DNA of 46,834 nucleotides, taken from NCBI RefSeq assembly GCF_029067145.1, contig NZ_JAIEFA010000042.1, positions 1-46,834 of the forward strand, read 5' to 3'. Below, piece by piece: positions 15,060 through 23,716 of this stretch. The stretch is from Helicobacter sp. Lineage in GTDB: Bacteria > Campylobacterota > Campylobacteria > Campylobacterales > Helicobacteraceae. The notes below the pieces were generated by a model. The model did not search any database. It was not told the origin of the DNA and saw only the letters and a list, made by a program, of their open reading frames with translations. A program made the translations under genes and the position numbers. The stretch's first letter is position 1, and every line of letters starts with the position of its first letter.

Positions 15060-16409
15060 ATGAAAAAGCTTAACCTCAAAACGGCAGCGATTCCAAAATT
15101 ATTTTTCAGTTATTTTTTGCCCTCACTTGTTGCTATGCTTGCCCTTTCTACCTATTCCACGATTGATGGAATCTTTGTGGGTAAAAAACTTGGCGAAAAT
15201 GCGCTAGCAGCAATTGGAATTGCTTGGCCTATTTTTCCGATTCTTATTGCCTTTGAATTGCTCTTTAGCGTGGGTGCTGCGGCAATGGCTTCTTATTTTT
15301 TGGGACGCGGGAAAGGATTTCGTGCGAGGATTGTGTTTAGCAGTGTGTTTTATTTTGCGCTAAGCACAAGTCTCATTGGCGGGATTGTGTTATATTTTTA
15401 TAGCGATTCCATTGCACTTTTGCTCGGTAGTAGCGCGACACTTTTGCCGCTTGTGCGGCATTATACCGAAGTCATTTATCTTGGGGCGTTCATTATTATT
15501 TTACACCCGATGTTAGATATTTTTGCAATTAATGATAAACAGCCTGTGCTTGCGATGATTGCAATGATTGTGGGTTCATTGGCAAATATCGTGCTGAATT
15601 ACTTTTTCTTATTTGTCTTGGAGCTTGGAATCGCAAGCAGTGCATTAGCCACGCTTCTTGGGCACGGAATTGGAATGTGCATTTTGCTCCAACATTTCTT
15701 GCGCAAAAAGGGTGATTTGTATCTCATTAAAGCCTTTGATATTTTTGCGCTTTTGAGTGCAACCAAAAATGGAATCCCGCAAAGTAGTTCGGAGATTAGC
15801 GTGAGTATTATGATGTTAATTTTTAACCATACGATTGCAGAGATTGTCGGAGATAGGGGATTGGCGATTTATAGTGTGCTAATGTATATCGGAATTATTC
15901 CCTTTACGATTCTGCTTTCTATGGCGCAAGGCGTGCAACCGATTGCAAGTTTTAACTATGGTGCAGGACTTATGGAACGCGTGCGAGGAGTATTTAACTT
16001 TGGTTTAGTTTTTAGCTTTGGAGGTGGAATCGCACTTTATTTCTTAGCTTTTATTTCCTCTCCTTTTTTGATTGCTTGGTTTTTGCCTAATGATATTGCA
16101 ATGCGTGATGCAAGCTTATTAAGTGATACACAAAATGCAATGAAATTTTATTTTTTAGGCTATATATTGTTGGGTGTTAATATTGTAAGTGCGATTTTCT
16201 TTCAATCCATTCAGCGTACATTGAGTTCTTTTATAATTACTTTTTCCTATACTTTGCTTTTTGCACTTTGTTTTGTGATGATCCTACCTAAAATGTATGG
16301 ATTTAATGGTGTGATTCTGTCCTATCCATTGGGAACTTTGTGCGCTACTTTTGTTTCTTTTGGAATTATTTTGTATGAGCGCAAACGAGGCATTTTGAAA
16401 AATCATTAA
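15060..16409 (+). CDS. MATE-family efflux transporter
   Basis: Cation-coupled exporter of drugs or other organic cations in the inner membrane. Seen: 12 hydrophobic segments arranged as two similar halves, the family opening STYSTIDGIFVGKKLGENALAAIGIAWP (about 26-54) and the second-half motif MAQGVQPIASFNYGAG. 449 residues is normal. It is a single gene flanked by a repeat block and the aspA control region. The substrate cannot be inferred. Confidence 0.9.
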   Translation: MKKLNLKTAAIPKLFFSYFLPSLVAMLALSTYSTIDGIFVGKKLGENALAAIGIAWPIFPILIAFELLFSVGAAAMASYFLGRGKGFRARIVFSSVFYFALSTSLIGGIVLYFYSDSIALLLGSSATLLPLVRHYTEVIYLGAFIIILHPMLDIFAINDKQPVLAMIAMIVGSLANIVLNYFFLFVLELGIASSALATLLGHGIGMCILLQHFLRKKGDLYLIKAFDIFALLSATKNGIPQSSSEISVSIMMLIFNHTIAEIVGDRGLAIYSVLMYIGIIPFTILLSMAQGVQPIASFNYGAGLMERVRGVFNFGLVFSFGGGIALYFLAFISSPFLIAWFLPNDIAMRDASLLSDTQNAMKFYFLGYILLGVNIVSAIFFQSIQRTLSSFIITFSYTLLFALCFVMILPKMYGFNGVILSYPLGTLCATFVSFGIILYERKRGILKNH

Positions 16410-16482
16410 AAAATTATAAAAATTTTATTTTATATATAGATTTTATTAAACTATAAATATATTAAGTGTAATATCAATTTAT

Positions 16483-16510
16483 TAAAGATTATTAATAAGG
16501 TTAATCTTTA
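16483..16510. promoter_or_regulatory. 9-bp inverted repeat upstream of aspA (possible operator)
   Basis: TAAAGATTA (16483-16491) and TAATCTTTA (16502-16510) are perfect reverse complements spaced by ten bases, which places the two half-sites about two helical turns apart. It lies 32 bases before the aspA start codon. It is not followed by a T run, so an operator is likelier than a terminator of the MATE gene. Confidence 0.5.
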
Positions 16511-16541
16511 AAATTTTAATTTTTTACAGAAAGAGGTTATC

Positions 16542-17948
16542 ATGGGAACTAGAAAAGAACATGACTTCATTGGCGAATTAGAAATCGACGATTCTGTGTA
16601 TTATGGAGTGCAGACTTTTAGAGCTGTGGAAAACTTCAAAATGACAGGAAGAACACTCAAAAACTATCCTTTTTTTGTCAAGGCGTTTGCGCAAATCAAA
16701 AAAGCAGCTGCATTAGCAAACAAAGAAGTAGGGGTGCTTGATGCACAAAAAGCAGATGCGATTGCAAAAGCTGCGGATAGATTGATTAATGGTGAATTTA
16801 TTGACCAATTTGTCGTAGATATGATGCAAGGAGGTGCTGGAACATCTACTAATATGAATGTTAATGAAGTCATCACTAACATTGCATTGGAAAGTATGGG
16901 ACATAAAAAGGGGGAATATCAATATCTTCACCCTAATGACCATACCAATTTGGGACAATCCACGAATGATACCTATCCAAGCTCTATCAAAGTTGCAACT
17001 CACGAGAAATTAGGACATTTGCTTGAGGCAATGGAGGAGCTTAAAGCAGAGCTTGAGAAAAAAGCAAAAGAATGGAAAGACATTATCAAAATGGGACGCA
17101 CAGAGCTAGAAGATGCTGTGCCAACAACACTTGGAAATTCATTTAATGCGTTTGCAAGTTATATCAAAAGTGATATTGCAAAAATTAAAGTAGCAAGAGA
17201 ATCTATGGCGGTGCTTAATATGGGTGCAACTGCGATTGGAACAGGAATCAACTGCCACCCAGATTATAAGTTCGTGGTAGAGAAAAAATTGAAAGAAATT
17301 ACTGGTGTAGAATTTAAACCCGCAGAGGATTTCATCGCTGCTACACAAGATACAGCGGATTTTGTGCATGTCAGTGGTGCGCTTAAAACCGCAGCAGTAA
17401 GACTTTCTAAAATCGCAAATGATATAAGATTGATGAATAGCGGTCCTAGATGCGGACTTGGAGAGGTAAATTTACCAAAAATGCAGCCCGGAAGCTCTAT
17501 TATGCCTGGCAAAGTGAATCCTGTAATTTGCGAAGTTGTTGGAGAAGCTTGCTATGAGGTGATTGGCAATGATGTAACTATTATGCTTTGCAGCGAAAGA
17601 GGCGAGTTTGAACTCAATGCGTTTGAGCCCGGTATTGCTTACGCACTTTTTAATTCTGTAATAGTTTTGGAAAATGCAATGAGAACTTTAGCGCAAAAAG
17701 CTATCAAAGATTTGACAGCAAATCCAGAAGCTTGCAAAAATGCAGTGCTTAACTCTATTGGAATCGTAACTGCATTTAATCCAGTGTTGGGTTATGAAAA
17801 ATCTGCAAGTATGGCAAAAGAAGCATTGCAAACAGGCAAATCAGTGGCGGATATTTGTTTGGAAAGAGGCTATTTACCAAAAGAAGAGATTGATAAAATC
17901 TTAGACCCGAAAAATATGCTAAATCCACAAATGAAATCAAAAAAATAA
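16542..17948 (+). CDS. aspA: Aspartate ammonia-lyase
   Basis: Converts L-aspartate to fumarate and ammonia, feeding fumarate respiration. Seen: the opening EHDFIGELEIDDSVYYGVQT, the TSTNMNVNEVI substrate motif, QSTNDTYPSS and the superfamily signature GSSIMPGKVNPV. 468 residues matches AspA; fumarase C is similar, but the N-terminus and the pairing with a Dcu carrier favour aspartase. RBS AGAGG (16530-16536). It is nine bases upstream of dcuA. Confidence 0.95.
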   Translation: MGTRKEHDFIGELEIDDSVYYGVQTFRAVENFKMTGRTLKNYPFFVKAFAQIKKAAALANKEVGVLDAQKADAIAKAADRLINGEFIDQFVVDMMQGGAGTSTNMNVNEVITNIALESMGHKKGEYQYLHPNDHTNLGQSTNDTYPSSIKVATHEKLGHLLEAMEELKAELEKKAKEWKDIIKMGRTELEDAVPTTLGNSFNAFASYIKSDIAKIKVARESMAVLNMGATAIGTGINCHPDYKFVVEKKLKEITGVEFKPAEDFIAATQDTADFVHVSGALKTAAVRLSKIANDIRLMNSGPRCGLGEVNLPKMQPGSSIMPGKVNPVICEVVGEACYEVIGNDVTIMLCSERGEFELNAFEPGIAYALFNSVIVLENAMRTLAQKAIKDLTANPEACKNAVLNSIGIVTAFNPVLGYEKSASMAKEALQTGKSVADICLERGYLPKEEIDKILDPKNMLNPQMKSKK

Positions 17949-17957
17949 GGAAAATAA

Positions 17958-19304
17958 ATGGAAATGTTAATGCTTATCCTGCAAGTGATTGTGCTACTTG
18001 GTGCGATTTTTGTAGGAATTAGACTTGGAGGAATTGGGATTGGTTATGCTGGGGGCTTAGGTGTTGTGATTTTAGGACTTTGTCTAGGTATGAAGCCTGG
18101 TGCGATTCCGTGGGATGTTATCTTGATTATTATGTCTGTTATTGCGGCAATTTCTGCAATGCAGCTTGCTGGAGGCTTGGATTATTTAGTTCAAATTGCT
18201 GAAAGAATCTTGCGCTCTAATCCAAAATATATCAACTACCTTGCTCCTACCGTTACTTATTTCTTGACCATTTTAGCAGGGACTGGACATACTGCGTTTT
18301 CTATGATTCCTGTTATTGTTGAGGTAGCAAAAGAGCAAAACATTAAACCTTCTGCACCACTTTCTATTGCTGTGGTCGCAAGCCAAATCGCGATTACTGC
18401 AAGTCCTGTAAGTGCGGCGGTTGTATATATGACTGGTGCGCTAGAGCCACTTGGTTGGAGTTATCCACTTCTTTTGGCTATTTGGATTCCTACTACATTT
18501 GTCGGTTGTATGCTCACAGCATTGGTGGTTACAATGTTCTCAAATCTTGATTTAAGTCAAGACCCTGTTTATCAAGACAGATTGGCAAAAGGTTTGGTAA
18601 AGCCAGCAGTAGGTGCGCAAAATATGCAACTTAAAGAAGGTGCAAAACTTTCTGTTGGGATTTTCCTTATCGGCGTTTTGGCTGTTGTTTTGTATGCGAC
18701 TGCGATTTCAAAAATCGGTGGCAAACCAGTCTTTATTGAAAATGTTGTCGTGCCTAGAGATGCAGCGATTATGAGTTTTATGCTTGGGGTAGCAACTTTT
18801 ATCACCATTCTTTGCAAAATTGAAGTAGGTAAAATTGCAGAATCTAGCGTATTTAAATCTGGTATGATTGCGTGTGTGTGTGTCCTTGGTGTTGCTTGGC
18901 TTGGAAATACATTTGTAGATGGTTATAAAGTACAAATTGGTGAGCTTTCTAGTGATTTGGTTAAACAAATTCCAGCTTTGTTAGCAGTTGCTTATTTCTT
19001 TGCAGCAACTTTGTTGTATTCTCAAGCAGCGACTGCAAAAGCCATTACACCTGTCGTCATTGCGGCGTTAGGCATTAGTGTTGCAAATCCCGGCGATTCT
19101 TATATGATTGTTGCTTCTTTTGCTGCGGTTTCTGCTTTATTCGTATTGCCAACTTATCCTACATTACTTGGTGCGGTGCAAATGGACGATACAGGTTCAA
19201 CAAGAATCGGGCATTATATCTTTAACCACGCATTCTTGATTCCCGGAGTTTTAGCTATTGCCTTTAGCGTTATCTTAGGATTCGTTGCAGTTGCTTTTGT
19301 ATAA
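17958..19304 (+). CDS. dcuA: Anaerobic C4-dicarboxylate transporter (DcuA/DcuB type)
   Basis: Exchanges aspartate, fumarate and succinate across the inner membrane. Seen: about 10-12 hydrophobic segments, GIRLGGIGIGYAGGLGVVILG near the start, FLTILAGTGHTAFSMIPVI and SQIAITASPVSAAVVY, all hallmark Dcu segments. 448 residues is normal. With aspA it forms a pathway: aspartate in, fumarate made and used as electron acceptor, succinate out. The DcuA name follows the aspA-dcuA pairing in Campylobacter; DcuB cannot be excluded by eye. Confidence 0.9.
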   Translation: MEMLMLILQVIVLLGAIFVGIRLGGIGIGYAGGLGVVILGLCLGMKPGAIPWDVILIIMSVIAAISAMQLAGGLDYLVQIAERILRSNPKYINYLAPTVTYFLTILAGTGHTAFSMIPVIVEVAKEQNIKPSAPLSIAVVASQIAITASPVSAAVVYMTGALEPLGWSYPLLLAIWIPTTFVGCMLTALVVTMFSNLDLSQDPVYQDRLAKGLVKPAVGAQNMQLKEGAKLSVGIFLIGVLAVVLYATAISKIGGKPVFIENVVVPRDAAIMSFMLGVATFITILCKIEVGKIAESSVFKSGMIACVCVLGVAWLGNTFVDGYKVQIGELSSDLVKQIPALLAVAYFFAATLLYSQAATAKAITPVVIAALGISVANPGDSYMIVASFAAVSALFVLPTYPTLLGAVQMDDTGSTRIGHYIFNHAFLIPGVLAIAFSVILGFVAVAFV

Positions 19305-19308
19305 ACTT

Positions 19309-19350
19309 ATTCTCTAAGCCTTGTGCTTGGAGAATTACACTACTTTTTTA
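19309..19350 (+). terminator. Rho-independent terminator of aspA-dcuA
   Basis: ATTCTCTAAGC (19309-19319) pairs with GCTTGGAGAAT (19325-19335) over a CTTGT loop, with one T-G pair, followed by a T-rich stretch with six Ts (19344-19349). It begins five bases after the dcuA stop. Confidence 0.75.
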
Positions 19351-19669
19351 TTATGCTCGTTCTTGCGAGGTAAAACAATCTAAACAAAAGAATCTCACTT
19401 TTAAGATTTTATGAAAAATTAAATTTAATTCAAGGTTATGGGTTTGCGCTGAAGCAAATGTATCGGCAATTCACCCAAATTTCATAAATGTTTCACGCTT
19501 ACGCATTACGATTCCACAGAATCCCACAATGGCTCTTTTATTTACCTTTCATTTACTTTTTGATTTAAGTCAAGGAGTTTTTTAAAAAATAAAATTAAAA
19601 TAATATTCTTGAATTTAAAATCTCTTATTTAATGATTTTGGATTCAAAAAATACTAAAAGGAGCGTCGC
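19351..19669. other. Long intergenic region upstream of nrfH
   Basis: No gene is visible. The left part holds degenerate REP-like remains (GCTCGTTCTTGCGAGG near 19355 and pieces to about 19520). The right part (19557-19669) is AT-rich and contains the FNR-type site listed separately and the nrfH ribosome binding site AAAAGGAG. Confidence 0.6.
19560..19573. promoter_or_regulatory. FNR/CRP-family binding site upstream of nrfHA
   Basis: TTGATTTAAGTCAA matches TTGAT-N4-ATCAA with a single change. It sits about 97 bases before the nrfH start, a usual distance for an activator. It fits oxygen- or nitrite-responsive control of nitrite reductase by a Crp/Fnr-type regulator; the regulator is not in the window. 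Confidence 0.6.
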
Positions 19670-20179
19670 TTGAAAGGTAAAGAACCCAAAACACCGCTCC
19701 CATTTGTCGCTTTGTTGTTCGGGATTCTATGCGTTTTTGCTTGTTTGATAGGATTTTATACTTTTTATAATGCAAAAGGTATGTCCTATTTTAGCAATGA
19801 AAGTGAAGCCTGTAATAATTGCCATATTATGAATGATGTTTATAATGATTGGCTCAAAGGCTCACATTCAAAAAAAGTCGCAGGGAAGCCACGCGCAACT
19901 TGTAATGATTGTCATTTGCCGCACGAATTTGTAGAGAAGTGGATTGCAAAAGCGGAAAGCGGAGTAGGGCATGCGTATGCTTTTACCTTTAAGTTAGATG
20001 TGTTGCCAACGAATTTGAGTGCGACACAAAAGTCTAAAGGTATGATTCAAGATAATTGTGTGCGTTGTCATAGCGAAATGGTGAGTAATGTCGTCAATCC
20101 AACGACTAATCCACATAGAAATGAGTCTCTTAGTTGTGTTTCTTGCCACGCAGGCGTAGGGCATAAACGAGGTTTTTAA
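19670..20179 (+). CDS. nrfH: Membrane tetrahaem cytochrome NrfH
   Basis: NapC/NirT-type quinol dehydrogenase that passes electrons from menaquinol to NrfA. Seen: an N-terminal membrane anchor (residues 12-33) and four haem-binding motifs: CNNCH (48-52), CNDCH, CVRCH and CVSCH. 169 residues is the normal size. Starts with TTG after AAAAGGAG. It lies 18 bases before nrfA, and the two form the known NrfHA complex in the periplasm. Confidence 0.94.
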   Translation: MKGKEPKTPLPFVALLFGILCVFACLIGFYTFYNAKGMSYFSNESEACNNCHIMNDVYNDWLKGSHSKKVAGKPRATCNDCHLPHEFVEKWIAKAESGVGHAYAFTFKLDVLPTNLSATQKSKGMIQDNCVRCHSEMVSNVVNPTTNPHRNESLSCVSCHAGVGHKRGF

Positions 20180-20197
20180 ATTATTTAGGAGGTTAAA

Positions 20198-22051
20198 ATG
20201 CAAAAAAAATCGCCTTTAATGCCGATTTTGGTGGTGATTGTTTTGATTGTGATTGCTGGAATGTTTTGGCTAAATTCTGATATTAGCAAAAAACAGGCAG
20301 AAAGCACAGGTGGGCTAAGCTCTAAGGGCTTTGTAGAAATGAGTGATGAGAATCCAACCTTTGACCATTGGGGTAAAAATTTCCCAGATTATTTGGATAT
20401 GTATCTAACGGTAGAAAAACAAGCTCCCGTTTCAACAGAATTTGGTGGGAATTTAGCTTATTCTAAATTGATTCGTTATCCACAACTTACGATTCTTTGG
20501 GCGGGTTATCCTTTTAGTATAGATGCAAATGAGGAGAGAGGACATTTTTGGATTCAAGTGGATCAAATGGATACAGCAAGAAATAATAAAGATTTTCTAA
20601 ATGCACACGGCTTTGCAGGATTTGGCGGACAGCCAACAGCTTGTATGAATTGCCATAGTGGTTGGAGTCCTTGGTTGCTTAAAAATGTTGGAATCGGAAA
20701 TACTCCAGAGGAAAAATGGATTTCTTTTAACTCTACTAAATATTGGACAATGATTAAAAATGTTCCAGCTGTAAATGGAATCGCTGAAAACTCACCAGAG
20801 CATAGCGGACCACACGGGGGGAAAAGAATGGGTGTAACTTGTGCAGATTGCCATAATCCAAATGATATGCAGTTGCGTTTAACTCGTCAAGCCGCAATTA
20901 ATGCCCTTGTAAGTCGTGGTTATGAAAAAGATCCAGTAACAGGAATCAAAGCAAGTCGCGATGAAATGCGCACATTGGTTTGCTCACAATGCCACGTGGA
21001 ATATTATTTCAAGCCAACAGGCACAAAAGTTAAAGTAATGGGAGAATCTATTGCAAACGATTCTACACAAAAATGGTGGAATGGCACACAAAAAACTTAT
21101 GATGAGTTTGATTCTTGGAGAAATGGCAACGAACCGACTGAAATTGAAGTTGCAGGCTTAGAATTGGTATTCCCTTGGAGTGCTTGGAAGAAAAATGAGC
21201 CTTTTAGAATTGAAATGTTTGATGAGCATTATGAAAAAGTGCGTGATATTTTTGCTCAAGATTGGCAACATAAAATCACAAAAGCTCCGATGTTAAAAAT
21301 CCAACACCCAGAGACAGAGCTTTTTAGTGGTGGTGTCCATGCAGCAAATGGCGTAAGTTGTGCGGATTGTCATATGCCTTATAAACGCAAAGGGGCGAAA
21401 AAAATGACAGAACACAATATCACCTCTCCATTACAAGACATTAATGCTGCGTGTAAAACTTGCCATACACAAAGCGAGGAGTATTTAAAAGCGCAAATTT
21501 TTGATATTCAAAAATCCATTGCATTTGATTTAAGAAGTGCAGAATATGCAACGGTTAGTTTAATTGAGGATATTAAAGTTATGCGCGAGAAACTTGGTGC
21601 ATTGCCTGCCTTCCAAACTGATGGCAAAGCAGATGATAAAAAGATTTCCGCGGCTTTAAAAGAGCCATTAGAACTTCACCGCAAAGGACAAATGCGAGGT
21701 GATTTCGTCGGTGCGGAAAACTCCACAGGATTCCATAATCCAAGAGAAGCAAGCAGAATGCTACTTCAAGCAGTTGAAATGGCTAGAATGGGGCAAACAA
21801 AACTCGTTGAAATCGCAAATGCAAATGGAATCAAAGACTTTAAAACCTCTAATTTAGGTTTTGAGGAGATTCAAAAGTATAATCCTGGCGAGATTCGCTA
21901 TAAAGTGGATTTGAATGGACATAAAGCAGGAGAACGTTATTACAAACACGAAGAAATCAATGGTCCAGCTCCAAAAGAATTAATGGAATTGGATAAAAAC
22001 AACAAACCTTATAACTATAAGGCAATTGATTCTAAAACTTCTGCGTATTAA
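20198..22051 (+). CDS. nrfA: Ammonia-forming cytochrome c nitrite reductase NrfA
   Basis: Periplasmic enzyme reducing nitrite to ammonia with six electrons. Seen: an N-terminal signal or anchor (residues 8-26) and five haem motifs: CMNCH (149-153), CADCH (215-219), CSQCH (262-266), CADCH (388-392) and CKTCH (419-423). The active-site haem motif is usually CxxCK; here it is CMNCH, a form I recall from Campylobacter. CHVEYYF and PMLKIQHPE hold the catalytic Tyr and His region. 617 residues is longer than in E. coli but fits Campylobacterota. An eight-A run follows the start codon. Confidence 0.94.
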   Translation: MQKKSPLMPILVVIVLIVIAGMFWLNSDISKKQAESTGGLSSKGFVEMSDENPTFDHWGKNFPDYLDMYLTVEKQAPVSTEFGGNLAYSKLIRYPQLTILWAGYPFSIDANEERGHFWIQVDQMDTARNNKDFLNAHGFAGFGGQPTACMNCHSGWSPWLLKNVGIGNTPEEKWISFNSTKYWTMIKNVPAVNGIAENSPEHSGPHGGKRMGVTCADCHNPNDMQLRLTRQAAINALVSRGYEKDPVTGIKASRDEMRTLVCSQCHVEYYFKPTGTKVKVMGESIANDSTQKWWNGTQKTYDEFDSWRNGNEPTEIEVAGLELVFPWSAWKKNEPFRIEMFDEHYEKVRDIFAQDWQHKITKAPMLKIQHPETELFSGGVHAANGVSCADCHMPYKRKGAKKMTEHNITSPLQDINAACKTCHTQSEEYLKAQIFDIQKSIAFDLRSAEYATVSLIEDIKVMREKLGALPAFQTDGKADDKKISAALKEPLELHRKGQMRGDFVGAENSTGFHNPREASRMLLQAVEMARMGQTKLVEIANANGIKDFKTSNLGFEEIQKYNPGEIRYKVDLNGHKAGERYYKHEEINGPAPKELMELDKNNKPYNYKAIDSKTSAY

Positions 22052-22063
22052 TTCTCTCTTAAG

Positions 22064-22096
22064 CCAAAGCGGAATCCTTTGCGATTCTGCCTTTGG
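22064..22096. terminator. Stem-loop between convergent nrfA and tonB
   Basis: CCAAAGCGGAATC (22064-22076) pairs imperfectly with GATTCTGCCTTTGG (22083-22096) over CTTTGC, with one bulge. It lies 12 bases after nrfA and just before the tonB stop on the other strand. The T tail is poor (CTCTTTAAT), so it may end transcription only partly. Confidence 0.5.
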
Positions 22097-22102
22097 TGCT
22101 CT

Positions 22103-22750
22103 TTAATCTTTCAACTGATAAATAATAGGAATCTGCAAGCGCACATTATTTGTATAGACTGGAAAATCAACCGAAGCTCTTTGTATGGTTTGGAGTGTAT
22201 TTTTATCCAAAATCTCATATCCTGAACTTTTAATAATTTTTAAATCCTTTAATTGTTTTTGTTTAGTCCATAGAAATTCCACTAAAACTTTTCCTTGTAT
22301 GCGTATTTTTCGTGCTTGTCTCGGATAAATGGTGGCATTATCAGTCGCTAATTTTACAGCTTTTAAAAAAGGATTATTGTCTTTGCCATAGGAAAAAAAT
22401 TGCGTTTGTGTTTCGCTTGTATTTTGAGGAGATACGGAGTTTGTATTGTTTTGAGGTTGAGTGGTTGTTTGGCTTTGAGAAAATGATTTGTCTCTTATGT
22501 GCTTGTGTTTTTTATGTATTTTGTGTTTTCTTGGAATCGGTTTGTTGTTTTCCATATATGGTTGTTGTGCGGATTGTTGAGAGTGAGAAATATAGGATTG
22601 TGCGATAAACTGCTGCATACTAAGCGTAAAATTTTCTTGATTCATAGGCTTAAAATAGGAAGTAGTATAAAAAAATCCTATGATTAAAGGCAAGAAACAA
22701 AGAGTTGTTAAATAAAAAGCTTGGGCTTTGTGAGTTGAAAGTGCATTCAT
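22103..22750 (-). CDS. tonB: Energy transducer TonB
   Basis: Couples the inner-membrane proton gradient to outer-membrane receptors. Seen: an N-terminal membrane anchor (about 11-29), a periplasmic linker, and a C-terminal TonB domain (about 140-215) with RKIRIQGKVLVEFLW, LKIIKSSGYEILDKNTLQTIQRA and IPIIYQL. The linker is rich in Lys/His and Gln/Thr/Ser (KHKIHKKHKH) rather than the usual Pro-Glu/Pro-Lys repeats. It overlaps exbD by ATGA. It is the last gene of exbB-exbD-tonB, divergent from the receptor it probably serves. Confidence 0.85.
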   Translation of the reverse strand: MNALSTHKAQAFYLTTLCFLPLIIGFFYTTSYFKPMNQENFTLSMQQFIAQSYISHSQQSAQQPYMENNKPIPRKHKIHKKHKHIRDKSFSQSQTTTQPQNNTNSVSPQNTSETQTQFFSYGKDNNPFLKAVKLATDNATIYPRQARKIRIQGKVLVEFLWTKQKQLKDLKIIKSSGYEILDKNTLQTIQRASVDFPVYTNNVRLQIPIIYQLKD

Positions 22751-23136
22751 TGGTTTTTCTCGGTAATGATTTGAAAATTCTCGTGATGATTTGTTCTCAA
22801 AATATCAATAATTTGCACAAAGCTATTAAAGGTCGCATTTTTATCGCTTTTGAGTTCCACAATCATTTGTTTATTCAAAGTATTAATTCTTTTTTGAATC
22901 TCCTCAAGTGTGGCTTCCTTGCCCTCCAAGTAAAAAATATCTTGCGCGTTAATAAGGATTTGGATTTTGTTGGAATCATTAGAGGATTGCATACTTGAAT
23001 CAGATTTTGGCAATTCTATTTTTATCTCTCCGTGGGCAATAAAGGTAGAAATGCTCAACACCATTGCAAGTAAAACTAAAATGACATCAATAAAAGGAAC
23101 AACATTTAGTCCCTCTGAATGTTGAATTTTTAACAT
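22747..23136 (-). CDS. exbD: Biopolymer transport protein ExbD
   Basis: Component of the proton-driven ExbB-ExbD motor that energises TonB. Seen: a short cytoplasmic N-terminus, one transmembrane helix with the essential Asp (NVVPFIDVILVLLAM, residues 11-25), and a periplasmic domain of the usual fold (DAQDIFYLEGKEATLEEI-like). 129 residues is typical. The start overlaps the exbB stop (TAATG) and the stop overlaps the tonB start. Confidence 0.92.
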   Translation of the reverse strand: MLKIQHSEGLNVVPFIDVILVLLAMVLSISTFIAHGEIKIELPKSDSSMQSSNDSNKIQILINAQDIFYLEGKEATLEEIQKRINTLNKQMIVELKSDKNATFNSFVQIIDILRTNHHENFQIITEKNQ

Positions 23137-23564
23137 TATGGATTCCTTGTATTTGCTTTATAATCATTGCTTAAGAGGCTGACTTTTCTAAAAAGTGCGT
23201 TGTAGCCAATAAGAGATGGAATTGCAACAAGTAGCCCAAGTGCAGTGGCTTTTAATGCTAAAGAAAGCCCCATTACAATGGATTTGACATCAATATTTCC
23301 ACTAAGTCCCATATCGTAAAAGGTAATCATAATGCCAATCACCGTGCCAAGCAGTCCAACATAAGGAGCATTAGAATAAATAATATGCAATGTTGTGAGA
23401 TTTTCTGTAATGGCTGCTTCAAAGTCTTCTTGAGTGCTGAAGTTTTTTGGTTCAAGTTTTCTGAAAAACAATAGCCTCTCAATCACGCACCAAAGAGCTA
23501 TAAACGCCATTAATCCAAGAATTGTAAAAATGAGAATATCCACATAAGATTTAAGAATTTCCAT
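23136..23564 (-). CDS. exbB: TonB-system proton channel ExbB
   Basis: MotA/TolQ/ExbB-family channel protein. Seen: three hydrophobic helices (LIFTILGLMAFIALWCVI; IYSNAPYVGLLGTVIGIMITF; ALKATALGLLVAIPSLIGYNALF) with the family motif APYVGLLGTVIGI. I start at 23564 (product MEILKSYVD, 142 residues) and not at the in-frame ATG at 23594, because AAGGAAATTT lies right before it. It is the first gene of the operon; the promoter lies in the region shared with the receptor. Confidence 0.9.
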   Translation of the reverse strand: MEILKSYVDILIFTILGLMAFIALWCVIERLLFFRKLEPKNFSTQEDFEAAITENLTTLHIIYSNAPYVGLLGTVIGIMITFYDMGLSGNIDVKSIVMGLSLALKATALGLLVAIPSLIGYNALFRKVSLLSNDYKANTRNP

Positions 23565-23629
23565 AAATTTCCTTTTTGTAAAAGTAATTTTCAAATTATG
23601 AAATTTTAAAACTTATAAAATAATAAAAA

Positions 23630-23648
23630 TAATTATCATTAATAATTA
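23630..23648. promoter_or_regulatory. Fur-box-like palindrome, exbB side
   Basis: TAATTAT CATTA ATAATTA is a 19-base element with perfect 7-bp arms, matching the size and AT pattern of Fur-binding sites. It lies between the divergent exbB and receptor genes, 66 bases upstream of exbB. Confidence 0.6.
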
Positions 23649-23700
23649 ATCAAATTAAGTAAAAAGCAAAATTTTGTTTAAATTTTATATTAATTTTAGT

Positions 23701-23716
23701 AATGATTATTATAATT
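23701..23716. promoter_or_regulatory. Second Fur-box-like site, receptor side
   Basis: AATGATTATTATAATT consists of NATWAT-type hexamers like a Fur site and lies 37 bases before the receptor start, where binding would cover the promoter. It supports iron-dependent repression of both transcription units. Confidence 0.5.

Noticed and set aside
20202..20209. A8 run right after the nrfA start and T8 run near the start of the iron receptor (23763-23770)
   Set aside because: A and T runs of this length are common by chance in AT-rich DNA and encode ordinary Lys and Phe codons; without length data I would not call them switches.
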